NCBI RefSeq assembly: GCF_003355155.1
Contig: NZ_CP031320.1
Location: forward strand, 2,280,369 to 2,344,368
From: Streptomyces armeniacus
GTDB taxonomy: Bacteria; Actinomycetota; Actinomycetes; Streptomycetales; Streptomycetaceae
DNA: 64,000 bases
Direction: 5' to 3'
Shown here: in pieces, positions 54,083 through 64,000 of the stretch
How positions within the stretch are numbered: the first letter of the stretch is position 1
How the letters are laid out: every line of letters begins with the position of its first letter
Position numbers and translations under genes: made by a program
The notes under the pieces: generated by a model
Seen by the model: only the letters and a program-made list of their open reading frames with translations
Told to the model about the DNA's origin: nothing
Databases searched by the model: none

Positions 54083-56212
54083 ATGCGGCCTGTTACGGAG
54101 ATCGAACGCAAGGCGGCGCCCTTCGAGGTCGTCAGCCCCTACCAGCCCAGCGGTGACCAGCCGGCGGCCATCGCCGACCTGACCAGGCGCGTCCGCGCCG
54201 ACGAGAAGGACGTCGTGCTGCTGGGCGCGACAGGCACGGGCAAGTCCGCGACCACCGCGTGGATGATCGAGCAGCTCCAGCGGCCGACGCTGGTCATGGC
54301 GCCGAACAAGACCCTGGCCGCCCAGCTCGCCAACGAGTTCCGCGAGCTGCTGCCGAACAACGCCGTGGAGTACTTCGTCTCCTATTACGACTACTACCAG
54401 CCGGAGGCGTACGTCCCGCAGACGGATACGTACATCGAGAAGGACTCCTCCATCAATGAGGAGGTGGAGCGGCTCCGGCACTCCTCCACCAACTCGCTGC
54501 TGACCCGGCGCGACGTCGTCGTGGTGGCGTCCGTCTCCTGTATCTACGGTCTGGGCACGCCGCAGGAGTACGTCGACCGGATGGTCCCCCTCTCGGTCGG
54601 CCAGGAGACCGACCGGGACCAGCTGCTGCGGCGATTCGTCGAGATCCAGTACACGCGGAACGACATGGCGTTCACCCGCGGCACCTTCCGGGTGCGCGGC
54701 GACACCGTCGAGATCTTCCCGGTGTACGAGGAGCTGGCCGTCCGCATCGAGATGTTCGGCGACGAGATCGAGGCCCTGTCCACCCTCCACCCGCTCACGG
54801 GCGAGGTGATCTCCGATCACCAGGACCTCTTCGTGTTCCCCGCCTCGCACTACGTCGCGGGCCCCGAGCGCATGGAGCGCGCGGTCACGAGCATCGAGGC
54901 CGAGCTGGAGGAGCAGCTCGCCGCGCTGGAGAAGCAGGGCAAGCTGCTGGAGGCGCAGCGGCTGCGGATGCGCACCACGTACGACATCGAGATGATGCGG
55001 CAGATCGGCACCTGCTCCGGGATCGAGAACTACTCCCGGCACATCGACGGCCGCGAGCCCGGCTCGGCGCCGCACACCCTCATCGACTTCTTCCCGGACG
55101 ACTTCCTGCTCGTGATCGACGAGTCGCACCAGACCGTCCCGCAGATCGGCGCGATGTACGAAGGCGACGCCGCGCGCAAGCGGACGCTGGTCGAGCACGG
55201 CTTCCGGCTGCCGTCGGCGATCGACAACCGCCCGCTGAAGTGGGAGGAGTTCCTGGAGCGCATCGACCAGACCGTCTTCCTCTCCGCGACCCCCGGGCCG
55301 TACGAACTCTCCCGCGGCGACGGTGTGGTGGAGCAGATCATCCGGCCGACCGGCCTGGTCGACCCGGAGGTCGTCGTCAAGCCCACCGAGGGGCAGATCG
55401 ACGATCTGGTGCACGAGATCCGCACGCGTACGGAGAAGAACGAGCGCGTGCTCGTCACCACGCTCACCAAGAAGATGGCCGAGGACCTGACGGACTACTT
55501 CCAGGAGCTCGGCATCCAGGTCCGCTATCTGCACAGCGACGTGGACACGCTGCGCCGCGTGGAGCTGCTGCGGGAGCTGCGCTCCGGTGAGTACGACGTG
55601 CTGGTCGGGATCAACCTGCTGCGGGAGGGCCTGGACCTGCCCGAGGTGTCGCTGGTGTCGATCCTCGACGCCGACAAGGAGGGCTTCCTGCGCTCGGGCC
55701 GCTCGCTGATCCAGACGATCGGTCGTGCCGCGCGGAACGTCTCGGGCCAGGTGCACATGTACGCCGACAAGATCACCCCGGCGATGGAGAAGGCCATCGA
55801 CGAGACCAACAGGCGCCGGGAGAAGCAGATCGCGTACAACACGGAGCGCGGCATCGACCCGCAGCCGCTGCGGAAGAAGATCGGCGACATCGTGGCCGAC
55901 ATCGCTCGCGAGGACATCGACACCGAGCAGCTGCTGGGCACCGGTTACCGGCACACGGGCGGCGACAAGGACAAGCCCGCGAAGGCGCCGGTGCCCGCGC
56001 TGGGCGGCAAGGCAACTGCCGGGAAGACCAGGGAAACCGCCGAGCTGACGGACCGGCCCGCGGAGGAACTCGCCCAGATGATCGAGCAGATGACGGACCG
56101 CATGCGCGCGGCCGCCGCGGAGCTGCAGTTCGAGGTCGCGGCACGGCTGCGAGACGAGGTAGGGGAGTTGAAGAAGGAGCTCAGGCAGATGAAGGAGGCG
56201 GGCCTGAAGTAG
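54083..56212 (+). CDS. uvrB: Excinuclease ABC subunit B
   Basis: This encodes 709 residues from the ATG at 54083; the frame is open further upstream but that part is the promoter. Walker [11 protein letters not shown] is at 47-55, the beta-hairpin that probes lesions is [20 protein letters not shown] and the DEAD-like box is [39 protein letters not shown] and QTIGRAARN are the later helicase motifs. The C-terminal UVR domain ([28 protein letters not shown] type) binds UvrC. It acts with UvrA and UvrC in nucleotide excision repair. Confidence 0.97.
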   Translation: MRPVTEIERKAAPFEVVSPYQPSGDQPAAIADLTRRVRADEKDVVLLGATGTGKSATTAWMIEQLQRPTLVMAPNKTLAAQLANEFRELLPNNAVEYFVSYYDYYQPEAYVPQTDTYIEKDSSINEEVERLRHSSTNSLLTRRDVVVVASVSCIYGLGTPQEYVDRMVPLSVGQETDRDQLLRRFVEIQYTRNDMAFTRGTFRVRGDTVEIFPVYEELAVRIEMFGDEIEALSTLHPLTGEVISDHQDLFVFPASHYVAGPERMERAVTSIEAELEEQLAALEKQGKLLEAQRLRMRTTYDIEMMRQIGTCSGIENYSRHIDGREPGSAPHTLIDFFPDDFLLVIDESHQTVPQIGAMYEGDAARKRTLVEHGFRLPSAIDNRPLKWEEFLERIDQTVFLSATPGPYELSRGDGVVEQIIRPTGLVDPEVVVKPTEGQIDDLVHEIRTRTEKNERVLVTTLTKKMAEDLTDYFQELGIQVRYLHSDVDTLRRVELLRELRSGEYDVLVGINLLREGLDLPEVSLVSILDADKEGFLRSGRSLIQTIGRAARNVSGQVHMYADKITPAMEKAIDETNRRREKQIAYNTERGIDPQPLRKKIGDIVADIAREDIDTEQLLGTGYRHTGGDKDKPAKAPVPALGGKATAGKTRETAELTDRPAEELAQMIEQMTDRMRAAAAELQFEVAARLRDEVGELKKELRQMKEAGLK

Positions 56213-56338
56213 CGGAGTGTTGCAAGAACGACACAAAGACGGGGTGGCCTGGCGCGAGCGTCGGCCGCACTGCATAGGGTGCGGGAGTGCCGTCGGTGAT
56301 GGCGGCACGCAGAGAGTACGGCGAGAGGGGAACGCGCA

Positions 56339-56917
56339 GTGACGGTCAACATGTCCAAGGGGCAGGCCATCAGCCTGCAGAAGTCCGATGGGGGCACCCT
56401 GACCGCGGTGCGCATGGGGCTCGGCTGGCAGGCGGCTCCGCGCCGCGGGCTGTTCGGCAAGCGCGCCAAGGAGATCGACCTGGACGCCTCGGCCGTGCTG
56501 TTCGCGGACAAGCAGCCGGTGGACGTCGTCTTCTTCCGGCACCTCGTGAGCGACGACGGCTCCGTCCGGCACACCGGCGACAACCTGGTGGGCGGCGCCG
56601 GCCAGGGCGGCGACGACGAGGCGGTCCTGGTGGACCTGCAGCGTGTGCCGGTCCACATCGACCAGATCGTCTTCACGGTGAACTCCTTCACCGGGCAGAC
56701 CTTCGCCGAGGTCGAGAACGCCTTCTGCCGTCTGGTCGACGAGACCAACGGCCAGGAGATGGCGCGGTACACGCTGACCGGCGGCGGTCAGTACACCGCC
56801 CAGATCATGGCCAAGGTCCACCGGCAGGGCAACGGCTGGAACATGACGGCCATCGGTGAGGCCGCCAACGGCCGCACGTTCCAGGACCTGATGCCGACGA
56901 TCGTGCCGTTTCTGTAG
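56339..56917 (+). CDS. terD: TerD family stress protein
   Basis: This encodes 192 residues from the GTG at 56339 (GAGAGGGG upstream). The TerD fold is clear: MSKGQAISLQKSDGGTLTAVRMGLGWQ, the calcium-binding EIDLDASAVLFADKQPVDVVFF, DNLVGGAGQGGDDE and the second NSFTGQTFAEVENAFCRLVD strand set. TerD proteins bind Ca2+ and belong to the tellurite/general stress network with TerC. The next gene is a larger TerD-like fusion and terC follows, so the three form a Ter locus downstream of uvrB. TAGGGT at about 56275 could be a -10. Confidence 0.93.
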   Translation: MTVNMSKGQAISLQKSDGGTLTAVRMGLGWQAAPRRGLFGKRAKEIDLDASAVLFADKQPVDVVFFRHLVSDDGSVRHTGDNLVGGAGQGGDDEAVLVDLQRVPVHIDQIVFTVNSFTGQTFAEVENAFCRLVDETNGQEMARYTLTGGGQYTAQIMAKVHRQGNGWNMTAIGEAANGRTFQDLMPTIVPFL

Positions 56918-56959
56918 GCAGCAGGATTTCGTGACCGCAAGCGGCGGAGGGGTGCGAAA

Positions 56960-59029
<2,070 letters not shown>

Positions 59030-59113
59030 GCCGGCAGCCGTACGGGCACGGCCGCTGAGCCGGCGGGCACGGACCCGCCGGCGCGCACAGACCCCGGGGG
59101 ACGGGTGGGCGGC

Positions 59114-59154
59114 AGCCAAGGAAAGGTAAAGGAGCACTTTACCTTTCCTTGGCT
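59114..59154. terminator. 18-bp perfect hairpin between the TerD fusion and terC
   Basis: AGCCAAGGAAAGGTAAAG (59114-59131) pairs perfectly with CTTTACCTTTCCTTGGCT (59137-59154) over a 5-nt loop (gagca). It is far more A/T-rich than its surroundings and is followed by ctgcttt. It fits a strong rho-independent terminator of the ter genes; being a palindrome upstream of terC, it could also be an operator. Confidence 0.7.
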
Positions 59155-59167
59155 CTGCTTTACGCTT

Positions 59168-59302
59168 GCCTCAGCGGAGGGGAGTATTCCCAACCTCGCG
59201 GTGTCCCCGTCAGTACGGGCCGGCCAACCGGCCCCGGGGCTCCGGTCCGGTGGCGCGGCATCGCGTGTCCACGGGCGGAAGAGACCTCCAGGCAGCAGTG
59301 AC
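59168..59302 (+). ncRNA. yybP-ykoY (manganese) riboswitch of terC
   Basis: The terC leader contains AGGGGAGTATTCCC near its 5' end, CCCCGTCAGTACGGG in the middle and GGGCGGAAGAGACCTCCAGG near the 3' end. These are the conserved blocks of the yybP-ykoY class in the right order. That class senses Mn2+ and commonly controls TerC-like exporters. Boundaries are approximate; the GC-rich middle (59215-59260) would be the variable helix. Confidence 0.77.
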
Positions 59303-59321
59303 CGCCGGAGGTACAGCACGT

Positions 59322-60341
59322 ATGGATGTCTCCTTTGCCGTCTGGGTCGCGACCGTCATCGGTCTGTGCGCCCTCATCGCCGTCGACTTCTTCGTCGGCG
59401 GCCGCAAGCCGCACGAGGTCTCCATCAAGGAGGCCGGCATCTGGACCACGGTCTGGATCGTGCTCGCCGCCCTCTTCGGACTCGGCCTTCTGGTCTTCGG
59501 CGGCGGTCAGCCGTCCGGTGAGTTCTTCGCGGGCTTCGTCACGGAGAAGTCGCTCAGCGTCGACAACCTCTTCGTGTTCGTCCTGATCATGGCCAAGTTC
59601 GCGGTGCCGACGATCTACCAGCAGCGGGTGCTGTTGATCGGCGTGCTCATCGCCCTCGTGCTGCGCGCTGGGTTCATCGCCGCCGGCGCGGCGATCGTCT
59701 CCACCTTCTCCTGGGTCTTCTTCATCTTCGGCGGCTTCCTCATCTGGACCGCCTGGAAGCTCATCCAGGAGGCGCGCGCCGAGGACGAGGAGGAGGCGTA
59801 CGAGGAGAACCGCTTCCTCAAGATGATCGAGCGCCGCGTCCCGTCCACCGACCAGTACCACGGCACGAAGCTGTTCATCCGCGAGCACGGCCAGCGCCTG
59901 ATGACGCCGATGCTGATCGTGATGCTCGCGATCGGCACCACCGACGTCCTCTTCGCGCTCGACTCCATCCCGGCGATCTTCGGCCTGACCCAGGATCCGT
60001 ACATCGTCTTCACCGCCAACGCCTTCGCGCTCATGGGCCTGCGGCAGCTGTACTTCCTGATCGGCGGGCTGCTCAAGAAGCTGGTCCACCTCTCGTACGG
60101 GCTGTCCGTCATCCTCGGCTTCATCGGCGTGAAGCTCGTGCTGCACGCCCTGCACGAGGCCGGTGTGCACGTGCCCGTGATCAGCATCCCGGTCTCGCTG
60201 GGCGTCATCTGCGCGGTGCTGCTCGTCACGACGGCGACCAGCCTGTATGCCGCCAGGAAGCAGGAGCCGGAGACCGACGGCGAGCACACCGGAGGCAAGC
60301 CCTCCGGCGGCGCGTCGGAGGACGCCGACGCCAAGCGCTGA
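59322..60341 (+). CDS. terC: TerC family membrane protein
   Basis: This encodes 339 residues from the ATG at 59322 (CCGGAGG 10 nt upstream). About eight to nine membrane helices are visible. Conserved acidic TerC motifs are VTEKSLSVDNLFVFVLI (first helix pair) and LAIGTTDVLFALDSIPAIFGLTQDPYIVFTANAFALMGLRQLYF (second). TerC/Alx proteins export manganese or help metallate exported proteins. The riboswitch in the leader supports a Mn2+ role here rather than tellurite resistance as such. The charged loop EARAEDEEEAYEENRFLKMIERRVP is cytoplasmic. Confidence 0.95.
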   Translation: MDVSFAVWVATVIGLCALIAVDFFVGGRKPHEVSIKEAGIWTTVWIVLAALFGLGLLVFGGGQPSGEFFAGFVTEKSLSVDNLFVFVLIMAKFAVPTIYQQRVLLIGVLIALVLRAGFIAAGAAIVSTFSWVFFIFGGFLIWTAWKLIQEARAEDEEEAYEENRFLKMIERRVPSTDQYHGTKLFIREHGQRLMTPMLIVMLAIGTTDVLFALDSIPAIFGLTQDPYIVFTANAFALMGLRQLYFLIGGLLKKLVHLSYGLSVILGFIGVKLVLHALHEAGVHVPVISIPVSLGVICAVLLVTTATSLYAARKQEPETDGEHTGGKPSGGASEDADAKR

Positions 60342-60377
60342 CGGCCGCCTTCCGTAAACGCCTTCCGTACGGAGCAC

Positions 60378-60410
60378 GGGACCGCCGAGGCCCAAGTCCT
60401 CGGCGGTCCC
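60378..60410. terminator. Bidirectional terminator between terC and the phosphodiesterase gene
   Basis: GGGACCGCCGAGG (60378-60390) pairs perfectly with CCTCGGCGGTCCC (60398-60410) over a 7-nt loop, 13 bp in all. Confidence 0.8.
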
Positions 60411-60436
60411 GACGCGTTACGCCGCCAGAGCAGGCG

Positions 60437-63400
60437 TCAGCGCACTACGACTTCGCGCTCCGCCCGCGCCCCGTTCACCTCCACCGCGAGCGTGATCGTC
60501 CCGGGCCGCAGCGCCTTGAGCTTGCCGGTCACCGGGTCGTACGAGGCCGCGCACCCCTTACGGCCGCTGTCGCCGCCGCTCCCGACGCACATCTCACGGG
60601 ATCCGGACCAGTCCGCGCTCATCGGCCACCCGACGGGCACCTCGCGGGCATTCGCCCCCTCGCCCTGCAGGACGGTGGCCGCCGCCTCCGCCGTGTCGCC
60701 GACGGACAGCCGGGCGGGCGCGTCCAGCGCGAGGCCGTCCACGTGCGCGGCCGTCCGTACGGCGAACGGGTCGCCGCCGCGCCCGTGCTGCGGGCCGTGT
60801 CCACGGTCCACTCCGACCATCGACCAGCCGGTGAAGCCGCCCTCGTCGGCCGGTGCCGACGGCGCCTTGCCCGAGTTCCCGTTGATCAGATACGGCACGC
60901 CGTCCACCCGCGAGGCGTGGAACACCCCGACGTGCGCCCCGACGAACAGCACGCCCTTGCCCGAGCGCGTACGGAAGTCGCCCAGCCAGTCCTCCAGCAG
61001 ATCGGCCTCCAGCCGGTCGGTGAGCTGGCTGCCCTGCTGCGGCGTCGGGTCGCGCGGCGGTACGTGCTGCAGGACCGCCACCGAACGCACCCGCGGGTCG
61101 CGCTCCGCCTTGTCCAGCTGCCGCCGCAGCTCCTCGAACTGGCCGTAGCCGCCGCCCCGCAGGGTCAGCGACGAGGTGTCGAAGGTGAGGAAACGCGTGC
61201 CCTTGTGATCGAACGTGCGCTGGGCGGGACCGAATTCACCGGTGAAGTTGTCGATCTTCCCGCCCATTATCTCGTGGTTCCCCGGTACGTAGTACCAGGG
61301 CACGGCGTCGCCCAGCTCCTCCTCCAGCACGTCGCGCGCGAACGACAGGTCCGCGGGCGAACCCTCGTCCACCAGGTCGCCGTTGACCACCACGAAGTCC
61401 GGTTTCGCCGCCCGGATCTCGCGCAGCGTCCGCCGCGCCTGCCGCACGATCTCGCTGTTCGGGTCGCGCGCCACGAACTGCGCGTCCGACATCACCGCGA
61501 ACCGCCAGTCACGCCCGCGTACGTCGGCCGCCGTCGAGATCAGCGGATCGCGTACCACCGGCTTCGGCGGCAGCCGCAGGTCCGGCGGCGTGTGCGCCAC
61601 CAGCTCGTCGATGACGACGCTGCTGCTGTACTGCTCCGCGGGCCGCGTCTCCGCCAGATAGAAGCGCCGTACCTCCAGCGGGTACGCGACGCCCTCCGGC
61701 ACCGTGAAGGTGACCTCGCGCCAGCCCTCCCAGTCGACGTCCGGGCCGCGCAGCACATGGCTCGTGCCGTTCGCGTCCACGAGGTGCAGCGAGGGCCAGG
61801 CGCCCTTGCCGTCGCCCTTGAGCGACAGCGTGAAGCTCTGCGGCTGGCCTGTCAGCTCTATGCGCTCCGGCGGATTGACGTACGCGGCACGGGTGGCCGT
61901 GGACTTGGTGAAGTCGTACGACAGCTTCAGCCCGCCGCCCGTACGGCCCTCCGGCTCCGCCGCGACGGAGCCCTCGGCGCGCGCCGCGCTGAACGTCCAG
62001 TCGGGCGCGTCCTCGAAGTCCGCCGCCACGCGTTCGTTCAGGCCCACGGTGACGCCCAGCACCGTGCTGTGCCCGTCCACCGTCGCGGTGATCTGCCCGG
62101 AGGCGGACGCCTGGTCCGTACGCGCCGCCACGGTGAAGCCGCCGCTCTCCGGGTCCGGGGTGACGGTGAACTGCGAACGGTCGTAGCTCAGCCGTACGTC
62201 GGCCGGGTCGACCGGCGCGCTGGTGCCGCGCGCGTCGTAGCCGACGACGCCGAACGACCCGTTCGCGCCCGGGTCCGCCAGCCCGACCCGGTCGTGCGTG
62301 GCCCGTACGCGGTCCAGTTCGCCGACGACCTCCAGCCGGGTGCCGCCCCGCGCGCGGCCCGAGTGCGCGGTCACCTCGGTGCTGCCGGTGCGACGCGCGT
62401 GGAACGTGCCGTCGCCGTCGACGCTGCCGACGCCGGGCCGGTCCGTACGCCAGCGGGGCGCGCCCTTCGCGGGGCCGTACGTCTCGTCGTGACCCGCCGC
62501 GGTCAGCTGCCGGGTCAGGCCCGGGAAGACGCGCTCGGGGTGGCCGCCCGGCACGGTGTCGGAGGACGGGGCGCGCGCCGGGTCGGCGGCGGTCTCCACC
62601 CAGTAGCCGCGCAGCCGGCCGCTGCCGTCGGGGGCGGTGAGGGCGAGGCCGCTGGGCACCTCGCGCTGTTCGCCGTCGGACGGCGCGTTCTCCAGCTGCC
62701 GTTCGTCCGAGCCGGGCTCGCGGGCGAGCAGCGTGGAGGAGCCGCCGCCGTCCAGGTTGAGCGCGTTGTGGGCGCCCAAGTCCTTCATCATCAGGGCGAG
62801 TTCGGTGAGGGTGACACCGCCGGAGGCGGGCTGCCGGCCGTCCACGGTGATCACGTGCATGGTCGAGCCGTCCTTGGAGAAGCCGACCGCCGTACGCGGG
62901 GCCGTCGGGTTGTTCGGCCGGCCCTCCCAGTTCTGCGGCTCGCCGTCCACGACCAGCAGGCCGCGTCCGCCGACCGCCGTACGCGGCACGGGGCTGCCGT
63001 CGTCCGTCCGCATGCGGTACTCGACTGACACCTCGTCACCGGGCGCCAGCCCCGCCAGGGTCTTGGCGCCGGCGTCGCGGCCCAGCAGCACGGTGGTGCC
63101 GTGCGGTACGTCGCCCTTGCCCGGCCCCCCGGACACCGAGGTCACCTTGCCGCCGCGCACCGCCACCTCGGTGGTGTCCGCGGCGCCGTCGACGGTCAGG
63201 GAGCGGTCGGCCGCGCCCCACTGCGCGTTGTAGGCGCCGATGCCGTTGTCGGGGACGTTGGCGGCGTTGTACGCGTCGAGGGGCTCGGTGCCGTCGGGCA
63301 GGGTGAGCGTGCCCTCGAAGTACAGGTCCAGGATGCGGCCGGCGCTGTCCGGGCCGAAGCCGACGGACTCGGAGTTGCCGGGTGCGGGGGAGTTGACGGG

Positions 63401-63874
63401 CCTGCCGTCGCGTACGCCGGGGCCGAGCGGGGCCCCGGACTCGTTGATGTCGAAGAAGTCGGCGTTGATGGCGGCGACAGTACGGCGGCCCTTCCCCGGA
63501 TCGTGCGCGTCCGCGAGTTCGCCGACGGTGCGGCGCTCGGAGACCCTGCCGGAGGACAGGTGGTCGACCTGGGCGCCGCCGTCGAGGTCCACGCTGAGCG
63601 CGTCGGCACGCAGCCACTTGTCGGGCTTGAGCCGGTCGAACGAGGTGAGCGTGGTGCCGGGGGCGACCGGCCGGCTCGTACGGGACAGCTCCATGCCGTC
63701 GGTCCCGCCCGCGTCGGCGGGGGCGGCGGCCGGGACCGCGGACGCGGGCGTACGCGCGGGCGCGGGCGCCGCCTCGGCGGCGGCCGGGGCGAGCCCGGCG
63801 GCGAGCGCGAGCGCGGTGGCGGCTGGTATCAGCGAACGGGTGAAGGGTCTTCTGCGTGTAGGGACTCGAATCAC
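60437..63874 (-). CDS. Large secreted phosphodiester glycosidase (NAGPA-like) with metallophosphatase domain
   Basis: This encodes 1145 residues from the GTG at 63874 (GGGAGA upstream). After a signal peptide (MIRVPTRRRPFTRSLIPAAT..AEAA) comes a phosphodiester glycosidase/NAGPA domain, about 60-450, with VAAINADFFDIN, TAVGFSKDGSTMHVITVDGR and MMKDLGAHNALNLDGGGSSTL. Bacterial Ig-like and carbohydrate-binding beta domains follow (about 450-790). A calcineurin-type phosphatase comes next: FAVMSDAQF, VVNGDLVDEG, VPGNHEI, FVGAHVG (about 800-1040). A final Ig-like domain ends the protein. The two catalytic domains could act in turn on a phospho-glycosyl polymer of the wall; substrate unknown. Confidence 0.88.
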   Translation of the reverse strand: MIRVPTRRRPFTRSLIPAATALALAAGLAPAAAEAAPAPARTPASAVPAAAPADAGGTDGMELSRTSRPVAPGTTLTSFDRLKPDKWLRADALSVDLDGGAQVDHLSSGRVSERRTVGELADAHDPGKGRRTVAAINADFFDINESGAPLGPGVRDGRPVNSPAPGNSESVGFGPDSAGRILDLYFEGTLTLPDGTEPLDAYNAANVPDNGIGAYNAQWGAADRSLTVDGAADTTEVAVRGGKVTSVSGGPGKGDVPHGTTVLLGRDAGAKTLAGLAPGDEVSVEYRMRTDDGSPVPRTAVGGRGLLVVDGEPQNWEGRPNNPTAPRTAVGFSKDGSTMHVITVDGRQPASGGVTLTELALMMKDLGAHNALNLDGGGSSTLLAREPGSDERQLENAPSDGEQREVPSGLALTAPDGSGRLRGYWVETAADPARAPSSDTVPGGHPERVFPGLTRQLTAAGHDETYGPAKGAPRWRTDRPGVGSVDGDGTFHARRTGSTEVTAHSGRARGGTRLEVVGELDRVRATHDRVGLADPGANGSFGVVGYDARGTSAPVDPADVRLSYDRSQFTVTPDPESGGFTVAARTDQASASGQITATVDGHSTVLGVTVGLNERVAADFEDAPDWTFSAARAEGSVAAEPEGRTGGGLKLSYDFTKSTATRAAYVNPPERIELTGQPQSFTLSLKGDGKGAWPSLHLVDANGTSHVLRGPDVDWEGWREVTFTVPEGVAYPLEVRRFYLAETRPAEQYSSSVVIDELVAHTPPDLRLPPKPVVRDPLISTAADVRGRDWRFAVMSDAQFVARDPNSEIVRQARRTLREIRAAKPDFVVVNGDLVDEGSPADLSFARDVLEEELGDAVPWYYVPGNHEIMGGKIDNFTGEFGPAQRTFDHKGTRFLTFDTSSLTLRGGGYGQFEELRRQLDKAERDPRVRSVAVLQHVPPRDPTPQQGSQLTDRLEADLLEDWLGDFRTRSGKGVLFVGAHVGVFHASRVDGVPYLINGNSGKAPSAPADEGGFTGWSMVGVDRGHGPQHGRGGDPFAVRTAAHVDGLALDAPARLSVGDTAEAAATVLQGEGANAREVPVGWPMSADWSGSREMCVGSGGDSGRKGCAASYDPVTGKLKALRPGTITLAVEVNGARAEREVVVR

Positions 63875-64000
63875 AACATCTCCCACAGAGACGTGAGTTC
63901 TGTGCGCTTTCTGCGCACACAGCCGCACACGCTGGCAAGAGCGACCGGTCTACACCAGAGGTCGCGGGAGAAATCATCGAAAACAGCAGGTGCACCGCAT
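63875..64000 (-). other. Upstream region of the phosphodiester glycosidase gene
   Basis: Contains a partial dyad TGTGCGC-agaaa-GCGCACA at about 63900-63918 on either strand. No gene start is visible before the window edge. Confidence 0.4.

Overview
The window is high-GC actinobacterial DNA. GTG and TTG starts, 4-nt ATGA/GTGA gene overlaps, DUF397/XRE pairs, IcmB, NlpC/P60 behind a ydaO riboswitch and PcrA all point to Streptomyces or a close relative. I count 50 protein-coding genes (one cut by the left edge), two riboswitches, several hairpin terminators and a set of DNA-damage-type promoters. I see no tRNA, rRNA, CRISPR array, integrase or insertion sequence.

Layout. 1-3356: the sucC start and three secreted or anchored proteins of unknown function. 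3366-11608: a divergent five-gene block, MoxR ATPase / DUF5682 / VWA on the minus strand and SWIM-finger protein / DUF5691 on the plus strand, with back-to-back damage-type promoters between them. 11733-25541: housekeeping and envelope genes (icmB, M23 peptidase, pcrA, NlpC/P60 with a c-di-AMP riboswitch, hydrolase, aldolase-like protein, DoxX) ending in a LiaFSR-like PspC / sensor kinase / response regulator locus. 25667-38729: a defense island with RloA-RloB, HsdM-HsdS, an XRE/DUF397 regulatory insert, HsdR and a YgjP-type metallopeptidase. 39953-43951: a lasso peptide cluster (precursor, cyclase, RRE protein, leader peptidase, ABC ATPase) with predicted core GPNNDLLVDWDGYFLWY. 44060-51024: an ABC exporter with a divergent double-MerR regulator, glutamate decarboxylase, a PIG-L deacetylase and an MFS exporter with upstream iterons. 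51498-63874: an M23 peptidase, ogt, a GDPD, uvrB, two TerD-family genes, terC behind a manganese-type riboswitch, and a large secreted phosphodiester glycosidase / metallophosphatase.

The main unifying signal is a promoter element TTGTCAGTG-N8-TAnnnT, the RecA-NDp / PafBC motif of actinobacteria. It lies in front of pcrA, ogt, uvrB and the SWIM-DUF5691 operon, with a one-mismatch copy facing the MoxR-DUF5682-VWA operon. At ogt, uvrB and SWIM the -10 hexamer ends exactly 7 nt before the start codon, so these mRNAs are probably leaderless. The motif places the uncharacterised five-gene block in the same predicted damage regulon as classical repair genes. The two best candidates for new biology are this damage-linked MoxR/SWIM system and the lasso peptide cluster.
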